From: Isoetes taiwanensis
Taxonomy: Eukaryota > Streptophyta > Lycopodiopsida > Isoetales > Isoetaceae
DNA: 64,000 nucleotides
Assembly (NCBI GenBank): GCA_021234155.1
Contig: JAJEKV010000075.1
Coordinates: forward strand, 1,490,001-1,554,000
Direction of reading: 5' to 3'
A program made the translations under genes and the position numbers. Position 1 is the stretch's first letter. Every line of letters begins with the position of its first letter. A model generated the notes under the pieces. The model searched no databases. It worked only from the letters and a program-made list of their open reading frames with translations, and was not told the DNA's origin. Shown here one piece after another: positions 33,451 to 46,601 of the stretch.

Positions 33451-36400
33451 ATGAGCTCCCGGAGTCCATCTTCAGGCGAAAGCCCTAAACCCTGGTCTTC
33501 ATCTTCAATGTCAGCTCGCCGACGACGCACACGAAGACATCGACGAGTTAATGCAAGGAGGTAAGCCCTAATGTTTTTTTTTTTCCTTAATTGTTATTCG
33601 TTATGTAGGATTAAGCTATGAGAGTAATTTTTAGCAATTAGACTTGGAGACTGCCCTTCACACTCCAATAGATTCTAGATTTGAGCACGCAAATTTGTTT
33701 ATATGTATCACTTAGATGTATAATTTTTATCCGGATTGAGCATGTAGTCTTAGGAGTTGTAATATTACTTAGACGAAGTTAGAAGTTCTTTATGCAAAGT
33801 TACAATCTAAAATTTCTTAGACCAATGTAGGTTAAACTTGAAAATTCCTTACATAAATTGCATTCTAAAATTCCTCTAATTATTGTAGGCGCAACTCATC
33901 TTCATCATCATATTATGAAAGTGACCCAAATGATAAGGTTTTTGACGAGAAGGCGCTTTGTTGGTGTACAAAATGTGTTGGCAGTAAGCAATTGACCTTT
34001 GACATCCGAGAGCAACATAGATTATCAAATGGATGGTGTACGGACGCACCCACTCCAAGCATGGGCGCAAGGCGAGCAAACCTTGATGGAGTTGAGGTAA
34101 CCATATAAATTGCAAGGCTTGTTTACTTATTTATAATAATGGGTGTTTAATGTGCCTAACAATAGGGATTCGATGCTTCCTTACCTGAAGATTTTTCTCC
34201 AGAACCTGGTCTACGAGATGTCATTGACCAGTTCTTTCCAACAAATGTAGGCGAAGTTGCAAACCAAGCCAACTCAACAGTAAACAATGAGGAAATATCA
34301 GGGATGGCAATGTCCTTGAATACGGAGGCATGTAAGCCATTGTATCCAAATTCCAAAATCTCGCGGTTAGCAACATGTCTTCTAATAATAAATCTCCAAC
34401 ATAAGTGTGGATGGAGCAACAATAGTGTTTCACAACTGTTCAGGTAAGAAAAAACTTCCATTCAGTTTCTATAAATAGTTGATTAATATATGTTGATTTG
34501 CAGGGATATCTTATTGGGGAATAAGAAACATGCTTGCAAGAATTGGGTTTGGAATATAATTCCATTCATGCATGGATGGTGAAGCAATGAAACACATTGA
34601 GGATAAGCAATGGCCAGATTTAAAGAAGAACCAAAAGTTCCAAGAACCTCACGCCATTGATACCAAGGTTGCCATATTCACGCTGCCCATCGGATTAGAT
34701 GGTATTTGTCCATTTGGATGGTGAGATCATCTAGTCATAGTGTATGGCCTGTTGCCATGGTGATGGTATTTGTGAATTACAATATCCCTCCTTGGTGGTG
34801 AATTACTAGCAAGCAAAAAAAAACAGGCATCTTATGCTAACACTTATTGTTCCAGGTATGTATTTTTCTTTTGCCATGGATTATTTTCTATTGTGTTCTA
34901 ATAATTTTGTTATATAGGTAAATATCAAGTAAGGAATATGGATGTGTATCTAGAGCCACTTATAGAAGAGTTGCAAGTACTTTGGAAGGGGATTAATATG
35001 TATGATGTGGAAAGGTCACCTCATGTCTTTACTTTTCGTGCTATATGTTGTTTCACTATTCATGACTACCCAGGATTAAGTGTTGCATCAGGTGCGTACA
35101 CAATTTTGAAAGTATATATATGAGTGTAGACACTTATTCTTATGTTTAATGCATAGGTTTACAAACAAGTGGGTATCATGGATGCCCATCATGTGGAGCT
35201 AATTTATCATCTTACCGCTCAAAACATCTGCACAAGCAAATATATCGTGGCCATAAGAAATTTTTGCCTCCAACACACCATATGCGTGGCAATGTATCTA
35301 TTGAGAAACCGAAAAGAAGGACTCCTATGGATTGGCTGTGTACATGGAAAGATGCGTGTAGGTCCCAAAACATGTCTGATGATAGTTTGGTCACTCCACC
35401 TCCTGGCATGAAAAGACTCTCTATTTTTTACTGTCTCGAGTATTGGCCAGACCTAAAAATTGCACACTTGCTTGACCCCATGCATAACTTCAAAAATGTT
35501 GGGCATTCAATTTGGAGACACTTAACAGGGGAGTGTGATACTTTGGGAAGTAGGAATGACTTAAAGGAGCTAAATATCATGCCACAATTATGGCCATTGG
35601 ATAATGGAAAGTGCAGGGATGCACCTTGGGTTCTTACCAAACAAGAGCAAAAACAAGTCAAGCAAGTGATATCAAACATGAGAACACCAACAGGCTATAG
35701 TGCCTCCATTCGTCGGGCATTTACTAAAGATGGCGAACTTAGTGGTTTGAAGTCGCATGATTGGCACAAGTTCCTACAGGTAAAACATAGATCTATTTCT
35801 AAATTCCTCATTTTCGTTTGCTTATACATACATGCTCTTTTGTCTAGCATCTTCTACCATGTGCAATAGATAATTGCTTGACACCAAGAATTCGGGATGC
35901 AATTTATCGACTAGGCAAATTTGCAAGGTACGTATTATCATAAACTTTGTATTCTCTTTCGTAATTTATTACATAGAACAATTTTAATTTTTTTTACTTT
36001 TATTATAAAGATGGGCATCATTAAAAGAAATCAATGCCTCTGAAATATCAACGATGGAGGTTGAAGTTGCAGAATTATTGTGCATATTAGAGCGAGAGTT
36101 TCCTACTAGCTTGTTCGATCTCCAGTTGCATCTTCTAGTACATATTCCTGAAGAAATCCGTTTGGTTGGACCGGCTCCTGGTCATTGGATGTTTTTTTTG
36201 GAACGATATATGAAAGTCTTGAAAGGCTTTGTTCGTCAAATGGCTAGACCAGAAGCATGCATGGCTGAAGGACATTTCGTGCAAGAGATTCTTTTCTTTA
36301 TGAGTGATGCAACAACATCAATAGATGCTGATGCTCCACGTATATGGGAGAAAGAACAATGTGTAGAAGATATAGGAGAGGTTCTTGAAGGCATTGGTGT

Positions 36401-37550
36401 GGAGCGAAGACTTAGTTCGGAAATGTACTTGGAGATAAACAAGTGGGTAATAGCTAACTGTGATAGCTTGGATACATGGAGAGAAAAATATGAAGTTGCA
36501 CGTAAGGAAAGAGAGGAAGCTAGAAGGAGTCATGGATTAGGAAGGACGCCAAGACGTGGAAAACGTTCAAGAACCTCAGAAGGTCTTGAAATATTGCCAG
36601 AAATAATGCCATGAGAGTGGTTATTGGGTAAGATGAGAGAAGCAGAACGCCAAGGCATTGAAAATCCAGTGGATGACTATAACATAGCACTTGGTTGTTC
36701 AAAAGGTAAATTGCACTTTGTACATTATTGCAGTTTTCATTTTAGCACAATTTATGTTTTGCTGTTATTTTTGCAGGCAAGATTCTACACATCAATGTGG
36801 GCATATGGACAACATTTTCGAGTCATGAGCACTGACAAAAGTAGAGTTACATTTGATAGTGGTATTGCAGCATGCTTTGAGCAAAAAAGTCAAGCATCTA
36901 CGAGAGACAACCAACCACTAGAAGGTGATCTCAATTATGTTGGTCAAATAACAGATATCATTGAAGTGGATTTTCGATCCTTCAAAGTCAATGTGTTAAA
37001 GGCAAAGTGGTTCAAAGCATGTTATCGGGCAGAAAACCGCACAATGAGGCAACATCCATCGGTTTTTTATGAGGTTAACTCTACTCAATTAAGTAAGGGA
37101 AATGGATTTGTGCCATTTGTTTATCCTAAACAAGTTGAGCAAGTTTTCTTTCACAAAAATCAAAGTGATACTAATTGGTGGATCGTGATTCATGCGATGC
37201 CTAGATCTCGGTGCATGATTGATCCTTCTACTTTGGACTTGGCATCTTCTGAGGCTGATGGAACCCTTTTACTTGAGGGAATTGACGTTGCACAATATAA
37301 AATCAATCAAATGGTAGGTGATCAAGTAGAAGGCACTGATTCAAGTGATGGTTGCGATCCAATTGAAAATCCGTTTTGTCCAACAATGGAGATGCTAAAT
37401 CAGAATATCCTAGATTATGATCTTGATGAAAATGAGGAAATTGGTAATGAGCCTCGACATGTATTGCATCTAGAGCTTGGTGATGATGAACTAGAGGATA
37501 TTGCCCATGATCTAAGGGATGAAGTTCCACTTGGGAGTTCTCCTTTATAG
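33451..37550 (+). pseudogene. CACTA transposase (TNPD-type, Transposase_21/DUF4218/DUF4216), damaged
   Basis: Nine exons with consistent GT-AG phases: 33451-33560, 33889-34096, 34166-34443, 34504-34855, 34918-35091, 35157-35779, 35848-35927, 36011-36705, 36777-37550. N-terminus: Ser/Arg-rich, then CWCTKCVGSKQLTFDIREQH. Exon 3 has KISRLATCLLIINLQHKCGW. Exons 5-6 have MDVYLEPLIEELQVLWKGI and TSGYHGCPSCGANLSSYRSK (zinc-ribbon-like). Exon 6 has AHLLDPMHNFKNVGHSIWRH. Exon 8 is DUF4218 (LLVHIPEEIRLVGPAPGHWM, FFLERYMKVLKGFVRQMARP). Exon 9 is DUF4216-like with an acidic tail. Lesions: exon 4 has frameshifts and stops around 34550-34800 in the conserved DKQWPDLKKNQKF...VAIFTLPIGLDGICPFGW block, and there is an in-frame TGA at 36612. 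An intact product would cut and move the element. Confidence 0.88.
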
Positions 37551-37779
37551 GATCTTTCTTTTTCTTTTTCTGTATGGATATCAGTGTGTACTTTGTCCGC
37601 GAGCACTCTTTAATACGTATATTCATGCTCATTTATGGACATCTTAAGCTATTACTTATGCTTTTAAATTGTATCCGCATGATCCAATGGGAAACATCAA
37701 TATCTATGCTATGAATGACACATTCGCTTCTACATATGCATGTAGTAGATGTCAACAAATATATCAACCTAAAATGTTA

Positions 37780-38460
37780 TTGAGTCACAGTAACAATATT
37801 TTGCTCCTAATGTGATGTTATTAGCATAGTGACATAGATACAATGAATTTAGGTGAATCTCATGATACTATAAGTAATATGAAATTAACAATATCACTAA
37901 GTAATGTTGACTTAACTATTGATGCAACCTATGCCTTTCATAGAGACACCTATAGTGTTAATTCTAGATAATGACACAATAGTCTAAGAAACAAGTGGTA
38001 TTGCCTATAATACTATAGTTGACATAAGTTCAACACTTATATCACCATTATCACAATTAGAATAACTATTGATAGTAAGGGTGATATAAGATGTGATATT
38101 ATACATGGTACAATGGGCAACACACATAGCATCATTTGTTTATATTGATATAATGTTCGATAGTATATATGATACAAGTCGTGATGCTATGGCTGATATT
38201 ATAACTGACATAAGTAGCATCACTTATATAGTCATTTGTACAATTAGAGTATTTGCTGATAGTACGAATGATGAAATATGTGATACTACTGTTGATGCCA
38301 GTAACAACACATATATCATCATCTATCAAAACTGATATAAACTTTGACCATATTTCTGACAATATTGATGATACTATAGGTGATACAATTTTCGTCATTA
38401 GTAGTGTCACCATACATGAAATATCACTATTAATATCACTCCATGTTTTTTAAGATTTTA
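37780..38460. repeat. CACTA right subterminal repeat region
   Basis: Rich in GTGATA, GATACTA, ATGATA and ATATCAC motifs, the complement of the left region's vocabulary. It extends to the right terminal inverted repeat. Confidence 0.6.
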
Positions 38461-38588
38461 AGTGATATTAAAGTGACGATAAATGGCTATCCTCTTGTAG
38501 TGTCATGAAGAATAAACACTGTGAAGCCCTATTGGCCTGATAAATAATATACTCAAGAAGCTTTCTTATATCAGCATCTGATGAGAAA

Positions 38589-38706
38589 GTACAATTAACA
38601 GATAACAAATACTTTTCTCAAAAACTTTTGCAACCAGTTTTACACCAGTACAATTAACAGATAACAAATACTATTCTCAAAAACGTTTCCAACTAGTTTT
38701 ACACCT
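38589..38706. repeat. 59-bp tandem duplication
   Basis: Two adjacent copies begin with GTACAATTAACAGATAACAA at 38589 and 38648 and differ at a few positions. Just outside the CACTA right end. Confidence 0.85.
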
Positions 38707-38709
38707 GTA

Positions 38710-39960
38710 AGCAAAGGATTACAGAATGCAGACTGAACTATATCAGTCCCCCAGCTGCCCTCAAGCTTAATAGCACTTGAGGTTAACACAGGCGTATCAG
38801 AACCTGGTCTAAAGTGTTGCAAGTATATCAGTACTTCAGTATATGATTAGATATTAGTATCCATATAAAAATGTTCAAGCATAGCAGTACTTGAAACATT
38901 TTAAATCCCTAGCATGCAAAAATTGGAGAACTCGATATACCACCGAGTCCCATGCCTCCTAGTGTATCATGCGCTCTACCCAATGCAACATTGTCAGGAT
39001 TATCTTCTGCATCCTTGATATTTACAAGAAAAAAGCGATTGCTCAGCATCAATATGAAGAATATGTCACATATCTCTTGAACCGCCTCCACCAAATAACT
39101 GATGCTTCCTGCTAGCAAGGAAAGAAGCTAAACGGACTTAAAAAGTTTTCTTCCAAAAAAAATAGCGTATGATATTTCCAGCTGGGATTTGCATATCCAG
39201 ATCCTACTTTACATAATTTGGAGTATCTATATTATAGAAGTCTATGTCACAGTGTTCTATCTTGAAGTTGTCTCGTCACAGAAATATTAGATGCGAGTAA
39301 TATTTTATTTAAAGTACAGTTGCTAATAGACGAATGGAGATTTTATGATGAATTTCTTGAAATAGATATTTTGTTATGTGGTTAACGTATATTTCTTGGC
39401 ATGACAATTTTTAATGGCAAATTTCCCATTGGCTTGAAGCAAAAAGGATGCTCGAGTATAAAAGATCCAAAATTTTGAGGTTTTTAACTACCTGATTATT
39501 AGGGAAGCTACACCCCAACTCTGCTACTGATGCCAAATATGGACAAAAACATAGAGAAAAATAAAGAAAAAGATAAGTGTGGGGGGAGGGAGGGGAGGGT
39601 AGGAAGAAGTTTAGACAAAAAATAGTGTTTTGGTAAATGGAGTTATTAGCCATCTTATTTATTTAACTATATATAAGATTATTCCAAACTGTAAAGTTTT
39701 TGGAATTATCTATATTTTATGGATGCTTTTTTTTCGGCGAAAAATTACAAGCAAAAACAAAGATAATAATTTTGTAGGGCTTTTTCCATTGGTCTCCTTC
39801 CGACGACACATGCGGGTAGATTTGGCACCCTGCTATGTTGTCCTCGTCCTCCTTTCCTTCTGGATTCACCCTTCTTCTTTGATATTTGGTGCCACCCCCC
39901 CTCCCTCCCCCTCCGGGTTTCGCATTAAAAAACTTTGAGCCTCATCACCGCTGCAAAGCC
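38710..39960. other. No recognisable gene
   Basis: AT-rich; a C-rich run at 39894-39915. A minus-strand frame at 39118-38909 ends in a Gly/Met stretch (LGRAHDTLGGMGLGGI) that I cannot assign. Confidence 0.4.
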
Positions 39961-39969
39961 AATTGGCGT

Positions 39970-40257
39970 TTGAAGCCTTTCCACTCTTTCCTGAAGCTTT
40001 TATTGGCTTGCAAAATTTATAGAAGTTTGGAAAGGAATCTAGAGCTCGAAACTCTGCTGCACACAGAGCTCCTTTTTATCGATGACGAAATTTCTGAAGC
40101 AGTAGCACATGCTATTTCACAGCTTTTACCGTGTTGGAGAAAGCTCAGAGTGATACATTTTCATAATAACATAGGTAGAAATTACCCTGAAAGTGCAAAT
40201 GCTTCTGTTCTTGACCCAGTTGTGCATACAAATTGTAGGGCAGAAGGAATTGTATGA
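39970..40257 (+). pseudogene. Possible LRR-type relic
   Basis: Frame with ACKIYRSLERNLELETLLHT, FIDDEISEAVAHAISQLLPC and WRKLRVIHFHNNIGR. The spacing (L..L, IDDE..EA.A.A, L.V..F..N.IG) is like ribonuclease-inhibitor-type leucine-rich repeats. Only about two repeats; no start or flanking exons found. Confidence 0.35.
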
Positions 40258-40487
40258 GCAGCAGCTTCATCATTTAGAGAAAGGCATTATGCTTTAGTAT
40301 GCATGTGCTCATTATGGACATATAGTTGTAACATCCCAACAAATTTGAGACAAAGTAATGGGCCTATTTGCAGAGGCTCAAAAACTACGATGTCATTTGA
40401 AATGGTCAAATCCACGACGAGCTTGCTCCAAGACTGTGCAACTTGACAATATCTTCTAGGTATTAGCTTATATTTCTATGCGGCAGC

Positions 40488-40520
40488 CTTTGTCTTTGTC
40501 TTTGTCTTTGTCTTTGTCTT
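40488..40520. repeat. (TTTGTC)n microsatellite
   Basis: Five tandem TTTGTC units followed by a variant unit. Confidence 0.95.
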
Positions 40521-42582
40521 ATCTTTGTTAACACATATATAAGAGAGGCCAAATTCCAGGTTTGCTTTTTCTTTATCTTTGAGGTGCTTATGACAGTTCA
40601 CAGACTCTCAATAAGTATAGTCTTTGTAGCAAATGCCATAAAAGAATAGGCACATGTAAGAAGCTATATCTTAAACTAAAATAGTACTATTCTGTGATTT
40701 CTGGATATTTTTTTTTTGTAATTTTAATTTTTATTCTAGGTTGGACTTTCTTCAGCAGTGTAGCACATCGCAGACATGCTTAGATTTCAAATCTAGATTT
40801 TAGAATTGAAGATTTAGAATCACTTTGTTATAAGTACACATCATGTGACATTGCAAGCTGCATTTACAATTTTAATAAAAATAGAATATCTTTCTTGCTT
40901 TTGCTTGAGAGAAATGCTTTTGTTGCTTTGTCAGAGCCCAACACCTGATTTTTATAGTTGAAAACTTTGGTGTTAGGCACAGAGCTAGCAATAGACTTTG
41001 AAGACGGCTATCCAAAGACTTCCATCTTTCATTCCGAGTTTCTATTTATACTTTCCTCCTTAAGTTTAAGGAAACAAAACTTGTAGCTGCCATGTTGGCT
41101 GAAAATAATAGCAAAGCTCCTTTGCAGCAGCTATGGCATTTCCTCTACAGTCAAATATGGAGGTGCCATGTCAAACTTTGATAGCATGGAAGATTGCTCT
41201 TGAATGAAGAAAGAGGGCTTGGGCTATAAGGGCCTACCCCCAGGGGAGGCATTGTGGGTGTACAGGATCAAGGGGATCCTGTACAAGGTAGCACCCGATC
41301 ATGGGCGATGATAGAATCGTCTTAAATGGTCCTTAAGTTTAAATCCTATGGGCCATGATCGAGCACAAGGTAATAGAGGTAACCTTGAGTTAGTAGTTCA
41401 GCTCAAGGAGGTAATTAGGGGGGTGGTCCCATAAACCCACAAACTGATTAACTAAACTAACATAATATGATACTTGTGCAGGTCAGTGAAAGGGGAGCAT
41501 AGAGGAGGGAGCACGTTACGAGAGGGAGTCATAGATTGTAGACTTAACTATGAACTCCTAAAAACTTGTTATGATAATGTTATGTATGCAAAATGAGGCC
41601 ATTCATGACGTCACAGCTCTTCAGCTTAAGATTTTGTTTTGAAACTCGAATATGAACATTCCATTTGACATTCTGCCAGGCCGAGGCCTGTCATCTACAA
41701 ACCCATCGCAACAGCAAAAGCTGTTGCTGAAGTCAAAGATATTTATTTTGCAGAGTCTGTGCCATATGCTCTGACGATCTTAAGAGATGATGTGTTGTAG
41801 ATAAAAATGTTATTTCTTATATATGCAATGCATATGTCTCTATTGTCAGCTTTTGATAGTCATACTGGGACTTCAAGTAGCTTTTGCTTGGTAAGATAAG
41901 CAGCAAAATACTAGAATGGATCAACCTCTAAGTACTTCTGCCTGCAACCTCAGAAATTGAACTTTTGAGTATCTTATATTGGTGATGGTTCCACTATTCT
42001 AACATATAATCCTAGCATATACTTTGAACAAAGGGAGTATAGAATTTGAAGGTTGACAAGGCAACTAAGTGAAGATGACAAGCTGTTGATATCAAGGCCA
42101 GTCTACAAATATTAGGGCTTTATGTACAAGTTAGGTTTACTGCATCTCGCTGGTCCAGCTAAGAAACTGTGGATGTACTTTTGAAGATGATTGGAGCATA
42201 TGAACAACACCATTAGCAAAGCTAGAGGTTAACAAAATTCATTACATCTTGCAAATTTCTTTCCACCAAGAAAGGGGACTTAGGCTCGTTACAAAAAATT
42301 TAAATACGTCGAGTCTCTTCCAAATATTCAAGAAGATGCGTCTCCATTTAAATGTAACAAGATAAAATTGTTGTCTTTGGTAGCAAATATATATTTGCAA
42401 TATAGAATTGCTTATAAATAAGATTTGAACTAACGGCTTTAGAATGCAGGTTAGCATTGTGGAACTTAACAAGCTATTTAACTTATCTTTTGCCGTTTGC
42501 AGAACCCTACCGTTTATTCATATAAAGCCCTAACAACTTATGCCTCATTCAACAGATATATTACAACATATTGGTGTCTTTG
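40521..42582. other. No recognisable gene
   Basis: About 2 kb of AT-rich DNA with no open frame of interest. 41240-41370 has inverted words around GGATCAAGGGGATCC and CCGATCATGGGCGATGAT that may belong to a repeat element. Confidence 0.4.
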
Positions 42583-43260
42583 TTAACTCTTTAACAATCG
42601 ATTCGCTTTTAGTAGTTTAAAAATGTCATCCCTTAAACAAAATTGTCCCTGAGCTCTCCCCCGAGCAACCATATAGTATGCATGCCCTTTGGTCCTACCA
42701 TAATCCTCCCTTGGACCAAAGTCCCAAAGGTCTATGTGGCCCAAAAAGACCCAAGACCTTTTGTCACGCCCTTGATATAAAGCATTCCCTCCCTCTTCAC
42801 AATGCAGCAGTCCTCTACTGCAAAAGGGTTCTTTAAATGCCTTTAGCCATCCGAGCATAATCCTTTCTTGGCCCTCTCTTAGACCAGCTAGTAGAAGCCT
42901 GTTCTTGGGCATCCTTTTTGTCCTTCAGTTTCCCTTGCCTTTCGGTCTTTATACTCTATAGAATATCTAGATAGGCTTCTAATACATTGCCACATACACA
43001 TGAAGTATGCTCCAAAGGTTTGTGAGCAAACTTTACAAAATATTGTCTTAAACCACGAGTGAATTTTTCTCCCAAATTTTTTTCCAGCTCTAGAACTTTG
43101 GAAATACTAATCCATTCTGGCTCACTTAACCTCTCAACCAGAAGTCAATCTTTACCTTGATAAGCTTTTAGGAATTATACATTCTCTATATCATACATTT
43201 TCTAACATTGACGCAATCGTAATTGATATGCACTCTCATTTACCACACATAGCTTGAAAT
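42583..43260 (-). pseudogene. Unidentified coding relic, probably transposon-derived
   Basis: Right to left across frames: KDLIWHPISMDHFKLCVVNE, ERLSEPEWISISKVLELEKN, LGEKFTRGLRQYFVKFAHKP, then an open 109-codon frame with GLREGQERIMLGWLKAFKEP and KGHAYYMVARGRAQGQFC. The composition is protein-like over about 220 codons, interrupted by two or three stops. I do not recognise the family. Confidence 0.35.
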
Positions 43261-43544
43261 GGTCCATGGAAATGGGGTGCCAAATAAGATCTTTCTTGCA
43301 TGCGTCCATCTTGCTAGCAACCATATACTAAGTATACAACCAATCTGATGTTGAAATACATATTACAACATACTGGTGTCCATTATACAATCAATCTCAT
43401 ATTGAAATATGGTATACACATACCAATTTGTCTCGCATCACCAAATATGTAAACAACAAAGTGGTGAGAACCAACAAAAGATTATTTTAAGAGGATGCAC
43501 GCTTTTCTCACTGTGGCCAAAATATTTGCAAGCTCGAAACTTAT

Positions 43545-43561
43545 GCCCAGCAATGCTGGGC
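43545..43561 (+). repeat. Helitron-like 3' hairpin (degenerate)
   Basis: GCCCAGC-AAT-GCTGGGC hairpin followed by CACCATTGCG without the CTAG end. It aligns with the fuller copies at 47303 and ~47970, including upstream sequence around GCTTTTCTCA. Confidence 0.45.
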
Positions 43562-45261
43562 ACCATTGCGCGAATACCCTCCCGCAATACAAAATGAAAT
43601 ATTGCAAGTTTATAGATATGAAAATATAAAAAAAAGTGGCATTGGCATAAAATTCCACCCATTATACGGTGGCACCCAAACAATGCAACATTAATTACAC
43701 CAACACATGCAAAATAGTTTTCTAGATTATAGCCTCATATATTGGCATAAAATTTTCAATTCATATTTCAAATACACAAATACTCTTTATCTTCTATATT
43801 TCAATCCTCTCAAATATAAATATAAGTCTTTTAGCCTAACTGAGAAAGCTAAATTGTCTCAAACTAGAGTTTGCTTGGTCCTAACTGGCTTTCTTGAAAA
43901 CCAGAGTTTTCTACATCAGTTGACATGCTTTAATACGTGTTATGCGTTGTACCCCACTAGATGTACAATCAGATAGAATGCCCACTGAAGGTGGGCAATT
44001 TCCTATCCTATTGTTTAAATTTGGTTTTTCCAGGGTTCCGAAAACTTTTTGGAATTTTCCCTTAATTTGATTTCTTAAGGTTTCGAGGGTTTTGGCGGCC
44101 GGAAAACAATTCCGATTTGCCAAAAATCAAAGATTTCCTTAGCCTTGATTTGGGGTTTCAATTTTGCCCCTTTCGATCCGTCCAATCTGGCATGGGAATG
44201 CCACGATAAACGGCATGGAATTAGATAAGATCTGTCATTGATTAGAAATAGGATCTTATCTCTGTGGAAATCCGCCGCTGTAAGTGCTTCTGTGAATTTG
44301 GATGGGGTTTGCTTCATAATTTTTTAGACGATGTGCATTTTCGCTGTTTTTATTCTTTCAGAGGTGCCTCCGATCAGGGTTTTTCATTCAACTCCGCTTC
44401 TTAGTTCATTCGTGAGCCTGCAAACGAGCTTGAACATTCTCTTAGAATCATGGAAGTAAATGCTCATCAGACAAGCCTAAGTCTCTCATGCAACATGCAT
44501 AAATTTTCTAGCAATATGCTTCTAGCTTTTGCAACACACATAGACCTACATCTTGCAGAAATTGTTCTATGCATACAAATATCATGTCATATATAAAAGG
44601 TAATTGATTAGAAGATAATAGGCATGGGGGACAACTTCTGCCACACAAGAAGCATTTTGATATTAGTCTCACCAGATGAGTGTCATTTCTTGCATACATT
44701 TTTGCATTGTTTCATGCTCTGTATTGATAAAAACCTACTAATTTTCAATGGCCAAAAGTAGCAATTCTGCATCTGCTATGATGAACACAGTTTCATCTAG
44801 CTGTTCATCCTGCCGTACTTATCAAGATGTTAGCTGGCTATTCTAGGACATTGCTTACTGTAGCACCAAATTAATTATATTGGAGAAGCTTCTATGTGTG
44901 TAAGTACAAGATGTCCTATTCATTTGTAGGTCTGTAATATATTATGACGCATCAAATAATTATATCATCTGCAAAGAAGCCAATCAAGGTAAGGCCAATC
45001 TATTGCCTGCTATGTATTATCTATTCAAGCATGTTTAGCATGTTAACTACAATGAAATTGCAACCTAGAAGCAAACATCATTGTTGAGAGTTAAGTTAAA
45101 AAGTAGTGGAAAAAAACACACCCAAGACATAGTTTTTGTTTGCAGAATTAGAGTTGTGACTATCTCATTTTTCAGGGAGATTTTATTATTGGAGATTTGT
45201 GGTCTATCCTAATACTGTCAGGTTTATGATGTTGCACAAGAATAATACAAGCTTTATTGTT

Positions 45262-45357
45262 TGCCTCAGTGAAGATACAAAAACTCTTATGGGGTTTGTC
45301 CATAAGGTATGCCTCAGTGAGGATACAAAAACTCTTATGGGTTTTATCCATAAGGTA
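45262..45357 (+). repeat. 48-bp tandem duplication, frame-preserving
   Basis: Two copies starting TGCCTCAGTGA(A/G)GATACA at 45262 and 45310. In one plus frame they encode CLSEDTKTLMGFVHKV and CLSEDTKTLMGFIHKV (16 codons each). The surrounding frame (45199-45384) lacks an ATG start and has no known match, so this may be chance or an exon relic. Confidence 0.8.
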
Positions 45358-46509
45358 ATCATATTGTTGCTTTGCCTGATGTGAGTTTTGTAATTAACAT
45401 TGATGAAAATTGATCTCTGAATATTAAAGCAGGCAGTCTGCTATTCCAGCTATCTTTATAACCCATCTTCTCAAAAAAATGAAGGATGGTACATCTAAAT
45501 AATGTGGTTAAGGTTGTGCAGACAGTCTATATCCGTACACATGAATTTCTTTGCAGCTAAGATACTGAAGTCTAGCTTTGATCTACATAAATGAGCATGA
45601 ACGAGGTATTTATTCCATTGTCCATTCATGATTGTTGCAATTAATTTGTCCTAATAATTCCGCACAAGTTATTGTTTTGCACCTAGCACATTGAAGTCCA
45701 AGCACCATAGATAATGGACTGAGAACAACATTTCTATTGATCTATTTTGCAGGTCAATCTATGCATGAGAATTATACACTTTGTATGGACTGTAGGCAAG
45801 CAATTTGAAACAAAGGTATTTTGATTGCGAAATCTATTTGAGGTTTTTTGCACTGCTCTCAACGTTCTAAGTTGCTGTCGAAAAAAATGCACATCTTACA
45901 GCATATTTGTTATTGAATACCATGTTCACATCGTCCAAGCACCATCAATTTTGATCTAGAACTTAGAAGAAAGTAGTTGCTAAGAAATTCAAGATAATTT
46001 GTCAATGGGAAACATGCCTGTATAAGAAGCAGGCATTTTGCATGGTGTTTATCCACATGGATTCCTTTGAGTTGTCATTTGCATCACTATTTGTTTGGAA
46101 TGCAGTTGAAACAAGAATGCCTTTCACTTTAGATTCCACAAAACTAGCAATTAAGCATGAAATGCCCCTTTCGTTATCTAAGGCGCTTATACCATGTACT
46201 CAATTCAAAGCTACTTCATTTCTTTAGTGTGTGGGATTTAAATTTGAGGTGATTTTATACGACCGAATCATTCTTCTATGAGTTGTGGCTTCCGTTGTGG
46301 TCACATCATTCCCATTTCAGCGTTCTTATGCTATTAGTTCCGTTTTGATCACATCATGTCCATTTCAATATTCCTATGCTTGCATTCAATTAGCTAGATT
46401 GTCGCATTAGCAATTTCAAGTAGGATTGTTAGTTCAATAACAGATTCTTATGATGTATAGTAATAATCATTCCAAAGATCCTATTATTTTTCTATACCAT
46501 AGCACAAGC

Positions 46510-46601
46510 TCTAGGATCATCGATAGACAAGTGCAATCAATCAATATCTTGCACGTCACAAGGTCTAGAGTCACCGATAGACAAGTGCAATCAATCAATA
46601 T
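46510..46601. repeat. Imperfect 54-bp-period direct repeat
   Basis: CGATAGACAAGTGCAATCAA occurs at about 46520 and, with one base changed at its start, at 46575, each preceded by TCTAG(G/A). No gene. Confidence 0.8.

Larger units (their letters stand above)
28303..38502. mobile_element. CACTA (En/Spm) DNA transposon, complete ends
   Basis: Left end CACTACAGGAGGATAGGCA and right end (complement) CACTACAAGAGGATAGCCA match at 17 of 19 positions. Both are flanked by the 3-bp target duplication TCA (28300-28302 and 38503-38505). The 10.2-kb interior holds a minus-strand Transposase_24-type gene (33259-29299) and a plus-strand TNPD-type transposase gene (33451-37550) diverging from a ~190-base gap. 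It also holds captured host gene fragments (31.3-32.5 kb) and repeat-rich subterminal regions (28350-28980, 37780-38460). It appears to sit in an older minus-strand LINE tail (28229-28299). The transposase gene has stops, so the copy is probably non-autonomous now. Confidence 0.92.

Noticed and set aside
34156-34461. Minus-strand 101-codon frame
   Set aside because: Antisense of exon 3 of the CACTA transposase, whose plus-strand sequence matches the family.
39540-39940. A gene starting near the C-rich run at 39894
   Set aside because: Only a short Pro-rich frame with no further support.
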